Assembly: GCF_006402735.1 (NCBI RefSeq)
Contig: NZ_CP017174.1
Location: forward strand, 6,924,001-6,988,000
Origin: Myxococcus xanthus
GTDB lineage: Bacteria > Myxococcota > Myxococcia > Myxococcales > Myxococcaceae
Length of the DNA stretch: 64,000 bases
Direction: 5' to 3'
The notes beneath the pieces were generated by a model. That model did not search any database and was not told where the DNA came from. It was given only the letters and a program-made list of their open reading frames with translations. The position numbers were made by a program, and so were the translations under genes. Positions 1 through 9,829 of the stretch are shown here, in pieces (the first letter of the stretch is position 1; every line of letters begins with the position of its first letter).

Positions 1-252
1 GAAGCGGCGCCCCAGGAGCGGTGGGAACGCGTGTCTCGCGACGAGTTCCAGCGGGCCATCGACCAGCTGCGCCCGCCGCACCTGCGCGACGCCTATCGCC
101 TGCACGTCGCGGGGTTGCGGTACCGGGCCATTGCCCAGCAACTCCGCTCGACGGAAGGGACGGTGGGACGGTGGCTCACGGAGGCGCGGCAGGCGCTGCG
201 CGAGCTGCTGGGCGGCAAGGACGCCTCGCACGAAGGCATGGCTGAATCATGA
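1..252 (+). CDS. RNA polymerase sigma factor, C-terminal part (5' end outside window)
   Basis: The reading frame is open from base 1, so this is the end of a longer gene. About 83 residues are visible. They form a sigma-70 region 4 helix-turn-helix, seen in the stretch YRAIAQQLRSTEGTVGRWL, the part that contacts the -35 element. Its TGA stop overlaps the ATG of the next gene by 4 nt (ATGA), so the two are translationally coupled. The next protein starts with an anti-sigma zinc motif, which fits an ECF-type sigma / anti-sigma pair. The ECF group cannot be assigned without region 2. A GTG at 31 could serve as an internal start but would leave only region 4. Confidence 0.85.
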   Translation, partial: EAAPQERWERVSRDEFQRAIDQLRPPHLRDAYRLHVAGLRYRAIAQQLRSTEGTVGRWLTEARQALRELLGGKDASHEGMAES

Positions 253-3176
253 GCAGCGTCTGCGACAACCTGGAGCGTTTCGTCGACGGGGAGATGCTCC
301 CCGCGGACGCGGAGAACTTCCGCCACCACCTGGCCCGCTGCGCGGCGTGCGAGTCGCGGATGAAGGAGCTGCTCGCCCTGGAGTTGCTCTCCGACGACGC
401 GCTGAACAGCCCGGGGCCGGAGCGCCTCGGCGCGACTTCGCGCTGGAGGAACAAGTCCTGGCTCATGGTGGTGCCGCTCGCGCTCGCCGCGGGCCTGGCC
501 GCGCTCGTGCTGGTCCCCCAGACGCAGCCCACCGACGCCGCCCCCGAGCTCTGGCTGGCGGAAGCGGCCACCCGGCCCCTCGAAGTCCGCCTCACCCATC
601 CCGGCGCGGACGGACACCGGCCCTACCAGGTGATGCGCAGCGGCACGGGCGCCCGGCCCCAGGCCCTGGCGCTGCGCGAGCTGGCCCGGCTGGAGGAAGC
701 GGCGGACCACCGGGGCATCGCCTCGGCCTTCCTGCTGCGCGGTGACCTGGCCCAGGCCTCCGCGTTCCTCGACAAGCTGCCCGCCTCCGCCGACCTGGAC
801 ACGGACCGCGCGGCCCTGGCGCTCCAACAGGATGAACCGGAGAAGGCGCTCGTCCTGCTGGAGCGCGCGCTGAAGCGGAAGCCTCGCCATGCCCAGGCGC
901 TCTGGAACCAGGCGCTGGCGCTCCAGCGGCTCGGCCTGTCACTGCGCGCCGCGGAGTCCTTCGAACAGGTGGCGCAGCTCGGCGAGCGCGGTTGGAGCGA
1001 CGAGGCCGCCCAGCGCGCCCAGGCGCTGCGAAACGCGGCGGAGCAGGAGCGGAAGGACTGGAAGGGCATGCGGCAGGACTGCCAACGCATGGTGGATGGC
1101 GGCGCGCCACTCTCCACCGCGCAGGCGGAGACACTGCCAGGCATGGCGCGCGTGTGCCTCTACAACGCCCTGCGCGCCGCTGCCTCGCCCGAGCGCGTGG
1201 AGTCCCTGCATCCCCTGGCGGTGGTGCTGGACCGCAAGGAGGACGGCACGCACCTGGAAGATGCCCTGCGTCGCACCGCGCGGCGGGACTTCTCCGCACG
1301 CACGCCCCTGGCCAGTGAGTACGCACGCCTCACCCGGGGCGAGGTGAAGGGCGCCGCGCTGGAGTCCTTCCTGTCGCGGCTGCGCGAAGCCCGGCAAGAG
1401 GACCTGCTGCTGGGCGCGCTCGCCTATGCGGACCCGCGCCAGTTCCCGGACGAGTACCGGGCGCTCGCGTTGGAGACGAAGGACCCGTGGTTCGCGCTGC
1501 TGGCCGAGGAGCGGCAGGCCCGGGCGGACGCCCTGGCGGATGCCCCGCAGCGCGCGCGGGAGCGGCTCCAGGCCGCGGTGAAGACGTGCACGGCCTCCGG
1601 GAGGCAGCTGTACCGGTGCATGTTGATGCAGCGGGAGCTGGGGCTGGTGATGGCGCGGCTGCACCGCCCCGTCGATGCACGCGCCCGCTTCGTGGGCGCC
1701 CTGCGCGCCGCGCGCGACAGCCGGGAGTGGGGTTCTCAGCGGAACCTGCTCCAGGACTTGGGACAGGTAGCCCGGACGCAGGGAGACCTGGTGCTGGCCC
1801 GGGCCTACGTGGAGGAGCTGCTGCTCCAGACGCCCGAGGGCTGCGCGGACTCCGAGGTGGCGCTCACCAGCCTGGCGCTCGCGCACCACCGCGCGCTGGA
1901 TGTCGCGGGTGCCCGGGAGCTGCTCGACCGGGCCATCCAGTGCAGTCAAAAGCCCTCCATGGCGCGGCTGGCCCTGCTGGCCGACCTGGCCCGCACGCCC
2001 TTCCGTAAGCCGGAGGACGCGCGGCTGCTGGAGCAGGGCCTGGGGGCGCTGCGCGATTCGGGCACGCAGGACGCGGGGGACCTCGCGCTGCTGCGCCACA
2101 TCGAGGGACGCTTCTACCTGGAGCAGGACGCGCACAGGGGGCAGGCGCTGTTACGGCAGGCGCTGGCCGACACAACCAAGCTGCCGGCGGCGAACGTGAG
2201 CGCGCGCAAGGCCCGCGTCTACAGCTACACGTCACTCATCTTCGACGCGGGCCGGACGGGCGAACTGGCGCAGGGGCTGGCCCTCTTCTCCGAGGAGCAC
2301 GCCATGCCCGCACCGGAGCGCTGCGTGCTGGGCGTCACGGTGGACGACGAGCGGACCTTCGTCGTGGCCCGGGACGCGGAGGGACGCCTCCTCGGCCACC
2401 ACGACACCGGCCGGACGGCGCCGCTGGAAGGCGTCGAAGGCCTGGTGCCCGGCGCGGTGGTGAAGGCCCTGCGCGCCTGCCCCAGCGTGGACATCCTCGC
2501 GAGGCCGCCGGTGCAGGGGCGCGCGGGGCTGCTGCCGTCCGATATCGCCTGGTCCTACCGGGTGGGCGGCCTGCCCAATACGCCGCCGTCCCAAGCGAAG
2601 GCCCAGCGGCTCATCGTGACGGACGTGCTGGCGCCCGCGTCGCTGCACCTGCCCACGCTGCGCGCGTGGAACCCGGCCAGCGACACGGGCGAGGGCCGCA
2701 CCCTGCTCCGCGGAGCCGAGGCCACGCCGCCGCGCGTCCTCGCCGCCATGCGGGATGCAACCGAGGTGCAGGTCCACGCGCACGGCATCATCGACCCGTC
2801 GGTGGCGGATGCCTCCGTCCTCGTGCTCTCACCGGAGGCCACGGGCGGGCGCTTCGCGCTCACCACGGGCGACCTGAAGGGACAGCGGCTGCGGGGCCGG
2901 CCGGTGGTGCTGCTCGCGGCCTGCTACGCGGGCCATACCAGCGCGTACCTGCATGAGAACTTCGGACTGCCGCTGGCCTTCATCGAATCCGGAGCGCGGG
3001 CCGTCCTCGCCGCCACGCAGGAGATTCCCGACGACGAAGCGCACGCCTTCTTCGAGCCCGTCCTCGCGCGGATTCGCGAAGGCGTCCCCGCGACCGTGGC
3101 CCTGCGCGACGAACGTCAGGCATGGTTGCGGCGACACGCCAGCTCCTGGGTCCAGCAGGTGCTCCTCTTCGAGTAG
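249..3176 (+). CDS. Anti-sigma factor with TPR-like region and C-terminal CHAT protease domain
   Basis: 975 residues in four parts. Residues 1-40 carry the anti-sigma zinc motif H27-x3-C31-x2-C34 (zf-HC2 type). Residues about 71-90 are one hydrophobic segment with basic residues before it. Residues about 120-700 are alanine/leucine-rich helical repeats resembling TPRs. The C-terminal ~200 residues resemble a CHAT domain (caspase/separase-like cysteine protease) with the expected His in HAHG (H845) and Cys in LLAACYAG (C892). Coupling to the sigma gene suggests it restrains that sigma factor. If the hydrophobic segment spans the membrane, the TPR and CHAT parts lie in the periplasm, which is unusual for a CHAT protein. 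The domain reading is by motif and the function is inferred. Confidence 0.82.
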   Translation: MSSVCDNLERFVDGEMLPADAENFRHHLARCAACESRMKELLALELLSDDALNSPGPERLGATSRWRNKSWLMVVPLALAAGLAALVLVPQTQPTDAAPELWLAEAATRPLEVRLTHPGADGHRPYQVMRSGTGARPQALALRELARLEEAADHRGIASAFLLRGDLAQASAFLDKLPASADLDTDRAALALQQDEPEKALVLLERALKRKPRHAQALWNQALALQRLGLSLRAAESFEQVAQLGERGWSDEAAQRAQALRNAAEQERKDWKGMRQDCQRMVDGGAPLSTAQAETLPGMARVCLYNALRAAASPERVESLHPLAVVLDRKEDGTHLEDALRRTARRDFSARTPLASEYARLTRGEVKGAALESFLSRLREARQEDLLLGALAYADPRQFPDEYRALALETKDPWFALLAEERQARADALADAPQRARERLQAAVKTCTASGRQLYRCMLMQRELGLVMARLHRPVDARARFVGALRAARDSREWGSQRNLLQDLGQVARTQGDLVLARAYVEELLLQTPEGCADSEVALTSLALAHHRALDVAGARELLDRAIQCSQKPSMARLALLADLARTPFRKPEDARLLEQGLGALRDSGTQDAGDLALLRHIEGRFYLEQDAHRGQALLRQALADTTKLPAANVSARKARVYSYTSLIFDAGRTGELAQGLALFSEEHAMPAPERCVLGVTVDDERTFVVARDAEGRLLGHHDTGRTAPLEGVEGLVPGAVVKALRACPSVDILARPPVQGRAGLLPSDIAWSYRVGGLPNTPPSQAKAQRLIVTDVLAPASLHLPTLRAWNPASDTGEGRTLLRGAEATPPRVLAAMRDATEVQVHAHGIIDPSVADASVLVLSPEATGGRFALTTGDLKGQRLRGRPVVLLAACYAGHTSAYLHENFGLPLAFIESGARAVLAATQEIPDDEAHAFFEPVLARIREGVPATVALRDERQAWLRRHASSWVQQVLLFE

Positions 3177-3211
3177 TCCCCTCCCCTCATCCATCGAGTG
3201 AGTTCATCCCC

Positions 3212-3748
3212 ATGAAGAAGTACCTGCTCCCCCTCTCGTGTCTGTTCCTGGCCTCGGCCTGCCGGCACATCGGCAACACGCCGGACTGGAACCCCTCGGA
3301 GGACATCCCGGCGGGCACCGATGTCCGCATCACCCTGCAAGACGTCCGCAATCCCCAACGGCGCTCCACCTACGTGGTGGACCCGCGCACGGGCACCGTG
3401 GTGGAGCGACGGGATGGCAAGCGTGCATACGCGGTCGCGGACCCCCAGTCGCTCGACACCGAGTCCACGGGCGAGGCCACGCAGGCGGCCCTCGCGCCCA
3501 CCAGCAGCGTCACCGTTGCCATGTCCGTCAACTGCCGGGACTCCCTGACGTCGCCGGATGGCTGTGTGGACCTGGCCATCGACCCCAAGCATGAGACGTC
3601 CGGCGACCCGAACCCCATCAAGGAGGAGAAGCGGCGCATCGCCATCACGGAGCGCTACGTGAAGCAACTGGCCGTGAACGTCCTGCAGACGGCGCACCGC
3701 GCCGGCGTCCAGGTGCACGTGCCCGCGCCCCGGCGCATCTCGAAGTAA
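3212..3748 (+). CDS. Putative outer-membrane lipoprotein downstream of the sigma/anti-sigma-CHAT pair
   Basis: 178 residues. The start at 3212 is chosen because it gives a signal peptide (MKKYLLPLSCLFLASAC) with a lipobox ending at the first cysteine. The residue after that cysteine is Arg, so inner-membrane retention is not expected. The mature protein has few recognisable motifs, two further cysteines (NCRDSLTSPDGC) and a helical C-terminus. It begins 35 bp after the CHAT gene on the same strand and is probably cotranscribed with it. It could be a ligand, substrate or partner of the CHAT protein. I do not recognise a family. Confidence 0.72.
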   Translation: MKKYLLPLSCLFLASACRHIGNTPDWNPSEDIPAGTDVRITLQDVRNPQRRSTYVVDPRTGTVVERRDGKRAYAVADPQSLDTESTGEATQAALAPTSSVTVAMSVNCRDSLTSPDGCVDLAIDPKHETSGDPNPIKEEKRRIAITERYVKQLAVNVLQTAHRAGVQVHVPAPRRISK

Positions 3749-3762
3749 CGGTCCACGCGGGG

Positions 3763-6700
3763 CTACCGCGCGTCCGCCCCCGAGGCTCCCTCGGGGGATG
3801 GAGCCGCCGGCACGAGCCCGCTCAACGTCTCCACGTAGGTGGCGGCCACGCGGAGGAAGCGCGCGCCCTTCACTCCGGTGAGATACTGCCGCTTCATCGC
3901 GCGCGTCGCGCCCACGTAGAACATGGCGCGGCGGATGCGCTCGTTCTCCCGGGCCGAGCGCTCGCGGGCACCGGCCATCCACTGCTCCGCGGTGTCCAGC
4001 GCGTCCAGGCCCGCGAAGAAGACGATGGGGCATTCGTGCCCCTTGCAGGAGAACACCGTGGTGGCGCGCACGTGGTCCACGCCGCTGACGCGGAAGTCCG
4101 TCACGTTGCGCCCACCCTTGCCGCCGTAGGCCTCCGCGGGCACGCCCGCGCGCTTGAGCGCCTCCGTGTACTGGGAGGGCATGACGGGGGCCACCACGAG
4201 AATGTCACTGGGGTGGACACCCTCCTCGCGGATGAGGCGGGCCACCTCGCGAGCCACCTGCCGCGCCTCGCTGGCGCTGGAAGCGAAGCCGCGCACCTGG
4301 GGCAGCACGCCGCCGCGCTCGGTGGACTGCACGCGGAAGAGGCCTTCCAGCGTCTCCTCCGGAAGCCAGACGAGCCCCTCGCGCGCCAGTTCGCCCACCT
4401 TCATGTATTCGCGCATGCCGGGCTCGGCCGCGGCGTGCTGGCGCAGCGGGTCCAGCACCACGTTGAAGGCCACGTCGAGGATGTCCCGGGTGGCGCGGAA
4501 CGTCTCCTTGAGGACGCGGGTGCGGCCACGGAACGACAGCCCTTCAGGCAGCTGCTCCTTGAGCGCGTCGATGGGCACCTGGCCATAGACGTTCTGCGAG
4601 TCGTCCATGAAGAGCTGGAAGCAGCGCACCTCGCGCCCGTCCGGCAGCGTGTCCGGACGCACCAGCGCGTGGAGCATGGCCAGCGCCTTGGCGTCCATGT
4701 CCTGCGCCTCGTCCACGAAGACGCCGTCGAAGGAGGCGGGCGCATGACGGCGCAGCGCCCCCACGTGCCGCACCGTCACCCGCGCGCGCAGCTCGCGCAC
4801 CCGCAAGCGGCCCGCGCGCTGGGCCAGCGCCTCCACCAACAACTTGTCCACCAGCGGGGCCAGCGCACGGTTGAAGAAGGACACCAGCACCTGCGCTTCG
4901 GAGTGCTCCAGCAGGTAGCGCGCCACCCAATGCGCCAGCACGTACGTCTTGCCGCTGCCCGCCACGCCCCGCACCAGGTGGTGCCCGTCGTCGAAGCGGC
5001 GCTCGAAGAGGGACACCTGCTCGTGTGTGAAGAGGGGCTTGCCAGGCCGCGCGCCCGAGATTTCCGCGCCCAGGTCCACCGGCACCGGCGGGGGTGGTGG
5101 CGGCGGCGCGCGCTGCGGCACGGGCAGCGGCTCCAGGCGCAGCGGCTCACCGGGGTGCACGCGAAGGCGCGGCAGCAGCGACAGGAAGCGCTGGGGAATG
5201 GTGGCGGCGCGGGCCTCGTCGCGCGAGGCCAGGACCAGCAGATAGTCCTTCGCGCGGCTGGCGGCCACGTTGAGCATGGGCACCAGCGTGTGGGGAGGAA
5301 AGGGCCTCCCTCCGGCGACGGTGTCCACCAGCACCACGTCATACTGGGTGCCCTGCTGGCGATGGATGGTGGACGCGCTGAAGACGTCCCCGCGCAGACC
5401 CGCGGCATTGCCCAGCCGGCGCAGCAGCGCGGCCTGCGCGCGGTAGGGCGTGACACACAAGACGCTGAGGCCGGAGCGCACCGCCTCGCGCGCCAGGGAC
5501 ACGGCGAGGTTGGCGGACAGCTCGCGCTGGTAGCCGGAGCCCGTCTCCCCGCGTCCGTGCGTAAGGCGCTTCGAATCTCGCGTGAGCCCGTCCAGCACCA
5601 CCCAGCCCGCGCGCACCGCGGGGAACGAGGCCACCGGGGCGGGCCGCTCCGCGCGCTGCTTGACGACGTCGCCATCCTCCAGCGCGCCGCCGTAGCAGAA
5701 GTGGCTCACCACCTTCGCGATGTCCGGGTGCATGCGGTGCTGGGTGCGCAGCAGCAATACGTCCGCGCGCGCCGCGTCCTTCACCGCGTCTTCCAGGTGC
5801 GACAGCCCGCTGCCGCGAAGCCACTTCTGCGTGCCCTTGCCCGCGCCCTCCGCGGCGCGGCTCACCGGGCCAATCTGCTTCGGGTCACCCGCCAGCGTCA
5901 CCCGCTCCGCCAGCGGCCCCATCAACGCGGTGGCCGCGCGGGTCACCATGCCGGCCTCGTCCACCACCAGCCGCGCGAAGTGCCGCTTTCCCTCCAGCTC
6001 CGACACCAGACGCAGCGCGCGGTGCACGGTGACCACCACCAGCGGGCAGTCCCCCTTCTCCACTTCCTTGAGCGTGGGGTCCTTCACCTTGCCGCGCAGC
6101 CCGCGCAGCTCCGCCTGGAGCTTGGCCAGCTCATGGGCGGGACCGCCTCGCACCCGCTGGAGGATGAGCTCCCGCTCCCGCTCCTCGATGCTGGCGCGCA
6201 GCTTGCCGCCCTTGGTGTCCTCCAGCATGACGGTGGGCAGCTTCACCAGCGCCTCGCTCGCGCCGGTGCCGCCACGGAAGATGCTGCGCGCCAGGGGCCG
6301 CAGCGGAATGGGCTCGCGCTCCAACAGCGCGCTGACGCGGAGGACCAGCTCGTCCGCGGCGCGGTTGGTGGGCGCCACGGCGAGGATGCGCTCACCCGGG
6401 AAGGCGCGCAGCGCCCGCGCGATGAGGTCCGCCACGGCCGTCGTCTTACCCGTACCGGGAGGTCCCCAGATGCAGCCCCAGGGCTGGCGCCACAGCCGGT
6501 CGGCCGGAATCAGGGCCTCGTCCCGAGGCGTCAGAGAGACCGGAGGCGCCTCCCCACAGGCGCGGCTCAGAGACTCAGCGAGGGCGTCCTGCCGCTCTTC
6601 GTAAGCGGAGGCCGCCGCGCACAAAGCCTCTGCGAAGTCATAGGGCCGGTAGCACCAGCGGTCCGCGGTCAGCGCGCGGCGGTCCACGTCATCACCGTGG

Positions 6701-7425
6701 CTGGGCGCGGCGAACACCCGCCCCGATTCGAAATCCAGGTGGACGACGTCTCCGCCGAAGACGCACTCCTCCCCCAGGAAGCCGAGCACCGAACCTCCCG
6801 ACCAGTCCGGGTCCGCCGCCGGTCGCGGGATGAGCGACAGCACCCCCGGCCCCTGGAGGCTGACCTCGCGCACGTCCTGCAGCAGCTGCGCTCGGTATTG
6901 GCTGCGCTCGGACAGCAGCGCCTCCCGCAGGTCCTCCGGAAGATACGCGGGCGGAGCCCAGAGCTCGCGGCGCTTCCCGGTGGCCACCGCGGCGCGCATC
7001 GCCTCGCGCTCCGCGGGGCTGACGTCCTCTGGCGCGGAGACATCCCGGGACGGAACGTCCTCTCCGCCTTCCCGTCCTCGCGCCATCCGGGAAACGAGCA
7101 GCAACGGATTCGGGGCCCGGGCCACGTCCGCCTTCTCCTCGGTGGGCTCGGGTGCCTGGGGTGGCTCCACACGCACCGCGGTCTCGGTGCGCCGCAGCGC
7201 CACCTCCTCCTCACGACGCGGCTCGGGTGCCTGGAACGTGTTGCGCCAGCGCGGCACTGAACCTACCCGCTGGGGCGGAGCGGCTTCGGGCGGAGGCGCA
7301 TCGTCGTACTCGACATGCAACTCACGCGTGGACGATGGCGCCTGCGAGTCCCCGTCTCCGGGCTCCGCCGCCTCGCCCGCCCGTCCCGCCTCCGGCCCAC
7401 GCATCATCGGACGCGCGGCCTCCAC
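3763..7425 (-). CDS. Tandem SF1 helicase (IGHMBP2/Dna2-like half plus UvrD-like half)
   Basis: 1220 residues with two complete SF1 helicase motor sets. The first has Walker A GPPGTGKT (about 321-328), motif II VVDEAG (about 487-492), motif III LAGDPKQIGP, QHRMHPDI, STIHRQQGTQYD and VAASRAKD, a pattern of Upf1/IGHMBP2/Dna2-like enzymes. After a poly-proline linker (about 770-785) the second has GVAGSGKT (about 820-827), VDEAQD (about 904-909), FMDDSQNVYG, ETFRATRDI, FSCKGHEC and YVGATRA, a UvrD/Rep-like set. The first ~150 residues are charged and low in complexity. No nuclease motif is visible. The start at 7425 is GTG; ATG codons at 7407 and 7404 are alternatives. Expected role: nucleic-acid unwinding or remodelling. 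Confidence 0.85.
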   Translation of the reverse strand: MEAARPMMRGPEAGRAGEAAEPGDGDSQAPSSTRELHVEYDDAPPPEAAPPQRVGSVPRWRNTFQAPEPRREEEVALRRTETAVRVEPPQAPEPTEEKADVARAPNPLLLVSRMARGREGGEDVPSRDVSAPEDVSPAEREAMRAAVATGKRRELWAPPAYLPEDLREALLSERSQYRAQLLQDVREVSLQGPGVLSLIPRPAADPDWSGGSVLGFLGEECVFGGDVVHLDFESGRVFAAPSHGDDVDRRALTADRWCYRPYDFAEALCAAASAYEERQDALAESLSRACGEAPPVSLTPRDEALIPADRLWRQPWGCIWGPPGTGKTTAVADLIARALRAFPGERILAVAPTNRAADELVLRVSALLEREPIPLRPLARSIFRGGTGASEALVKLPTVMLEDTKGGKLRASIEERERELILQRVRGGPAHELAKLQAELRGLRGKVKDPTLKEVEKGDCPLVVVTVHRALRLVSELEGKRHFARLVVDEAGMVTRAATALMGPLAERVTLAGDPKQIGPVSRAAEGAGKGTQKWLRGSGLSHLEDAVKDAARADVLLLRTQHRMHPDIAKVVSHFCYGGALEDGDVVKQRAERPAPVASFPAVRAGWVVLDGLTRDSKRLTHGRGETGSGYQRELSANLAVSLAREAVRSGLSVLCVTPYRAQAALLRRLGNAAGLRGDVFSASTIHRQQGTQYDVVLVDTVAGGRPFPPHTLVPMLNVAASRAKDYLLVLASRDEARAATIPQRFLSLLPRLRVHPGEPLRLEPLPVPQRAPPPPPPPVPVDLGAEISGARPGKPLFTHEQVSLFERRFDDGHHLVRGVAGSGKTYVLAHWVARYLLEHSEAQVLVSFFNRALAPLVDKLLVEALAQRAGRLRVRELRARVTVRHVGALRRHAPASFDGVFVDEAQDMDAKALAMLHALVRPDTLPDGREVRCFQLFMDDSQNVYGQVPIDALKEQLPEGLSFRGRTRVLKETFRATRDILDVAFNVVLDPLRQHAAAEPGMREYMKVGELAREGLVWLPEETLEGLFRVQSTERGGVLPQVRGFASSASEARQVAREVARLIREEGVHPSDILVVAPVMPSQYTEALKRAGVPAEAYGGKGGRNVTDFRVSGVDHVRATTVFSCKGHECPIVFFAGLDALDTAEQWMAGARERSARENERIRRAMFYVGATRAMKRQYLTGVKGARFLRVAATYVETLSGLVPAAPSPEGASGADAR

Positions 7426-7742
7426 ACCTCGCCTCGCACCGGCCCTGGGCCACCGGTGCCATGCGGGGCCGTTACATCCGGCAGGGCTGGAGAAGACGCT
7501 GCGGCTGCCATGGCGAACATTCGCAAAACCTACACTTCATGACCTGCCCACCCGAACAGGTCGCCACATGTAAGAGGCCGGCCAAGGTAGGGGAGGCTTG
7601 GATCGCCGTCAATGCGCCATACCCAGGGTGCATGCGCGGTGGGTAGGAAGGCAGGCCGCCCCGGTGTACACCCTCTCCAGCCGGGCTTGCTTCCGCGTCC
7701 TCCCGATGTTCTGGGTGGAAGCCCCCCCGCCCCCTCACTGAC
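7426..7742. other. 317-bp intergenic region between divergent helicase and ygiQ genes
   Basis: This spacer must hold the promoters of both flanking genes. I find no convincing coding sequence in it; the one long open frame on the minus strand has no recognisable motif and runs up to the ygiQ start. No clear -35/-10 pair or strong hairpin stood out to me. Confidence 0.5.
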
Positions 7743-9758
7743 ATGGCCTATTCGACGCGCTACGCCCATCCCTTCCTGCCCACCACCCGTGCCGACATGC
7801 AGGCGCGCGGCTGGGAGCAGTGCGACATCATCATCGTGACGGGGGACGCGTACGTGGACCACCCGGCCTTCGGGCCGGTGCTCATCGCGCGCTTCCTGGA
7901 GGGGCGCGGCTTCAAGGTGGGCCTCCTCCCCCAGCCGGACTGGCACTCGGCCGAGCCCTTCAAGGCGCTGGGGCCGCCGCGCATGTTCTTCGGCGTGGCC
8001 GCGGGCAACCTGGACTCGATGCTCAACCGGCTGACGGCCCAGAAGAAGAACCGCTCGGAGGACCAGTACAGCCCCGGCGGGCAGACGAACTGCCGGCCGG
8101 ACCGGGCCACCATCGTCTACGCGCAGCGCTGCCGTGAGGCCTACCCCGACGTCCCCATCATCCTGGGTGGCATCGAGGCCAGCCTCCGCCGCATCGCCCA
8201 CTTCGACTACTGGAGCGAGAAGGTGCGCCGCTCCATCCTCTTCGACGCCAAGGCGGACCTGCTCGTCTTCGGCATGGGCGAGCGCCCCATCATGGAAGTC
8301 GCGGACCGCATGCGCCAGGGCGAGCGCATCCAGGACATCCGCGACGTGCGCGGCACCGCGTACACCATCAACGACGAGGAGATGCGCGCCCTGGAGGCGG
8401 ACCCGGCCAGGCGCGCCGCGGACCGCAAGACGGTGGTGCTGCCATCCTACGAGCAGGTCATCGAGGACAAGCACGCCTTCGCGGTGATGAGCCGCGACTT
8501 CCAGATGGAGACCAACCCGGGCAACGCGCGTCCGCTGGCGCAGCGCCACGGCAACCGCGCCATCTACATGAACCCGCCCGCGCTCCCGCTGGAGGACGGC
8601 GTGGGCACCGCGGGCGCCGAAGGCAAGTCCGTGGCCATGGACGAGCTGTATGACCTGCCCTTCAACCGCGTGCCGCACCCGATGTACCGGGAGCGCATCC
8701 CCGCCTACGAGACGGTGAAGCACTCCATCGTCCTCATGCGCGGGTGCTTTGGCGGCTGCACCTTCTGCTCCATCACCGAGCACGAGGGCCGCGTCATCCA
8801 GAGCCGCTCCGCGGAGAGCGTGCTGCGCGAGGTCCGCGCCCTGCGCCGCATGGGCGACTTCCGGGGCACCATCACCGACCTGGGGGGCCCCACCGCCAAC
8901 ATGTACAAGCTCAAGTGCAAGAGCGAGGACATCGAGAAGCGGTGCCGCAAGCTGTCCTGCGTCCACCCGGGCGTGTGTGAGAACCTCCAGACGGACCACG
9001 GCCCCCTCATCAGCCTCATGCAGGACGTGCGCAAGGAGGACGGCGTCAAGCACGTCTTCATCGCCAGCGGCGTGCGGTACGACCTGGCGGAGCGCTCGCC
9101 GGAGTACGTGAAGGAGCTGGCCGCGCACCACGTGGGTGGGCAGCTGTCCGTGGCGCCGGAGCACGTATCCCCGCGCGTGCTGGAGAAGATGAAGAAGCCC
9201 GGCATCGAGAGCTTCGAGCGCTTCCAGCAGATGTTCGCGTGCGCCAGCGAAGAGGCCGGCAAGGAGCAGTACGACATCCCCTACTTCATCAGCGGCCACC
9301 CGGGCTCCACGTTGGAGGACATGGTGGAGCTGGCGCTGTGGCTGAAGCAGAACGGGAAGCGGCCCCGGCAGGTGCAGGACTTCATCCCCACCCCCATGGC
9401 CATGGCCACCGCCATGTACTTCACGGGCCTGGACCCGCTGAAGATGGAGCCCGTCTACACGGCCCAGGGCCTGCGCGAGAAGCGGCTCCAGAAGGCGCTG
9501 CTGCTCTACTGGAACCCGGAGCAGTGGCCGCTGGCGCGAGAGGCGCTGAAGCTGGCCGGCCGCGAGGACCTCATCGGCCGCGGGCCCCACGCGCTCGTCC
9601 CGCCGGAGTCGCCCGGGGAGGCCGCGCGCCGGCAGCGTACCGAGCGCGACACCGGCGCTGGTGCTTCCGCGCCGCGTCACGAGGCCGCGCCCCGGCCCGG
9701 ACCGCAGGGAACCGCGCGTCCCCGGGCGCGCCGTCCCGGTGGGCCTCGCGCCCGCTGA
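7743..9758 (+). CDS. ygiQ: YgiQ family radical SAM protein
   Basis: 671 residues. The N-terminal ~300 residues match the conserved YgiQ (UPF0313) region, including [19 protein letters not shown]. The radical SAM cluster motif follows as C335-x3-C339-x2-C342 (CFGGCTFC), within a typical SAM-barrel region. The last ~70 residues are Arg/Pro/Ala-rich and look disordered. Family members are iron-sulfur enzymes of unassigned substrate. The ATG at 7743 gives the expected N-terminus ([16 protein letters not shown]), although no strong ribosome-binding site precedes it. It seems to be a single-gene unit, followed by a hairpin at 9787. Confidence 0.93.
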   Translation: MAYSTRYAHPFLPTTRADMQARGWEQCDIIIVTGDAYVDHPAFGPVLIARFLEGRGFKVGLLPQPDWHSAEPFKALGPPRMFFGVAAGNLDSMLNRLTAQKKNRSEDQYSPGGQTNCRPDRATIVYAQRCREAYPDVPIILGGIEASLRRIAHFDYWSEKVRRSILFDAKADLLVFGMGERPIMEVADRMRQGERIQDIRDVRGTAYTINDEEMRALEADPARRAADRKTVVLPSYEQVIEDKHAFAVMSRDFQMETNPGNARPLAQRHGNRAIYMNPPALPLEDGVGTAGAEGKSVAMDELYDLPFNRVPHPMYRERIPAYETVKHSIVLMRGCFGGCTFCSITEHEGRVIQSRSAESVLREVRALRRMGDFRGTITDLGGPTANMYKLKCKSEDIEKRCRKLSCVHPGVCENLQTDHGPLISLMQDVRKEDGVKHVFIASGVRYDLAERSPEYVKELAAHHVGGQLSVAPEHVSPRVLEKMKKPGIESFERFQQMFACASEEAGKEQYDIPYFISGHPGSTLEDMVELALWLKQNGKRPRQVQDFIPTPMAMATAMYFTGLDPLKMEPVYTAQGLREKRLQKALLLYWNPEQWPLAREALKLAGREDLIGRGPHALVPPESPGEAARRQRTERDTGAGASAPRHEAAPRPGPQGTARPRARRPGGPRAR

Positions 9759-9786
9759 GCGCCCTGGGACATGGGAGCCCGAACGC

Positions 9787-9813
9787 GCGGTTTGAATAAA
9801 CCGCCGCGATTTT
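9787..9813 (+). terminator. Likely rho-independent terminator after ygiQ
   Basis: Perfect 7-bp inverted repeat GCGGTTT / AAACCGC (9787-9793 and 9798-9804) with a 4-nt loop GAAT, followed by CGCGATTTT. It lies 28 bp past the ygiQ stop. The stem is also AT-containing enough to overlap the promoter region of the next gene at 9830. Confidence 0.6.
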
Positions 9814-9829
9814 CGTCGGGCCTCCCACC

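Noticed and set aside
4036-7260. Long plus-strand open frame opposite the tandem helicase
   Set aside because: It is rich in His, Arg, Gln and Gly with no motif. The minus strand encodes two full helicase motif sets, so this is a high-GC shadow frame.
7530-9680. Long minus-strand open frame opposite ygiQ
   Set aside because: Composition is His/Arg/Val/Leu-biased and motif-free, while the other strand has a clear radical SAM protein.
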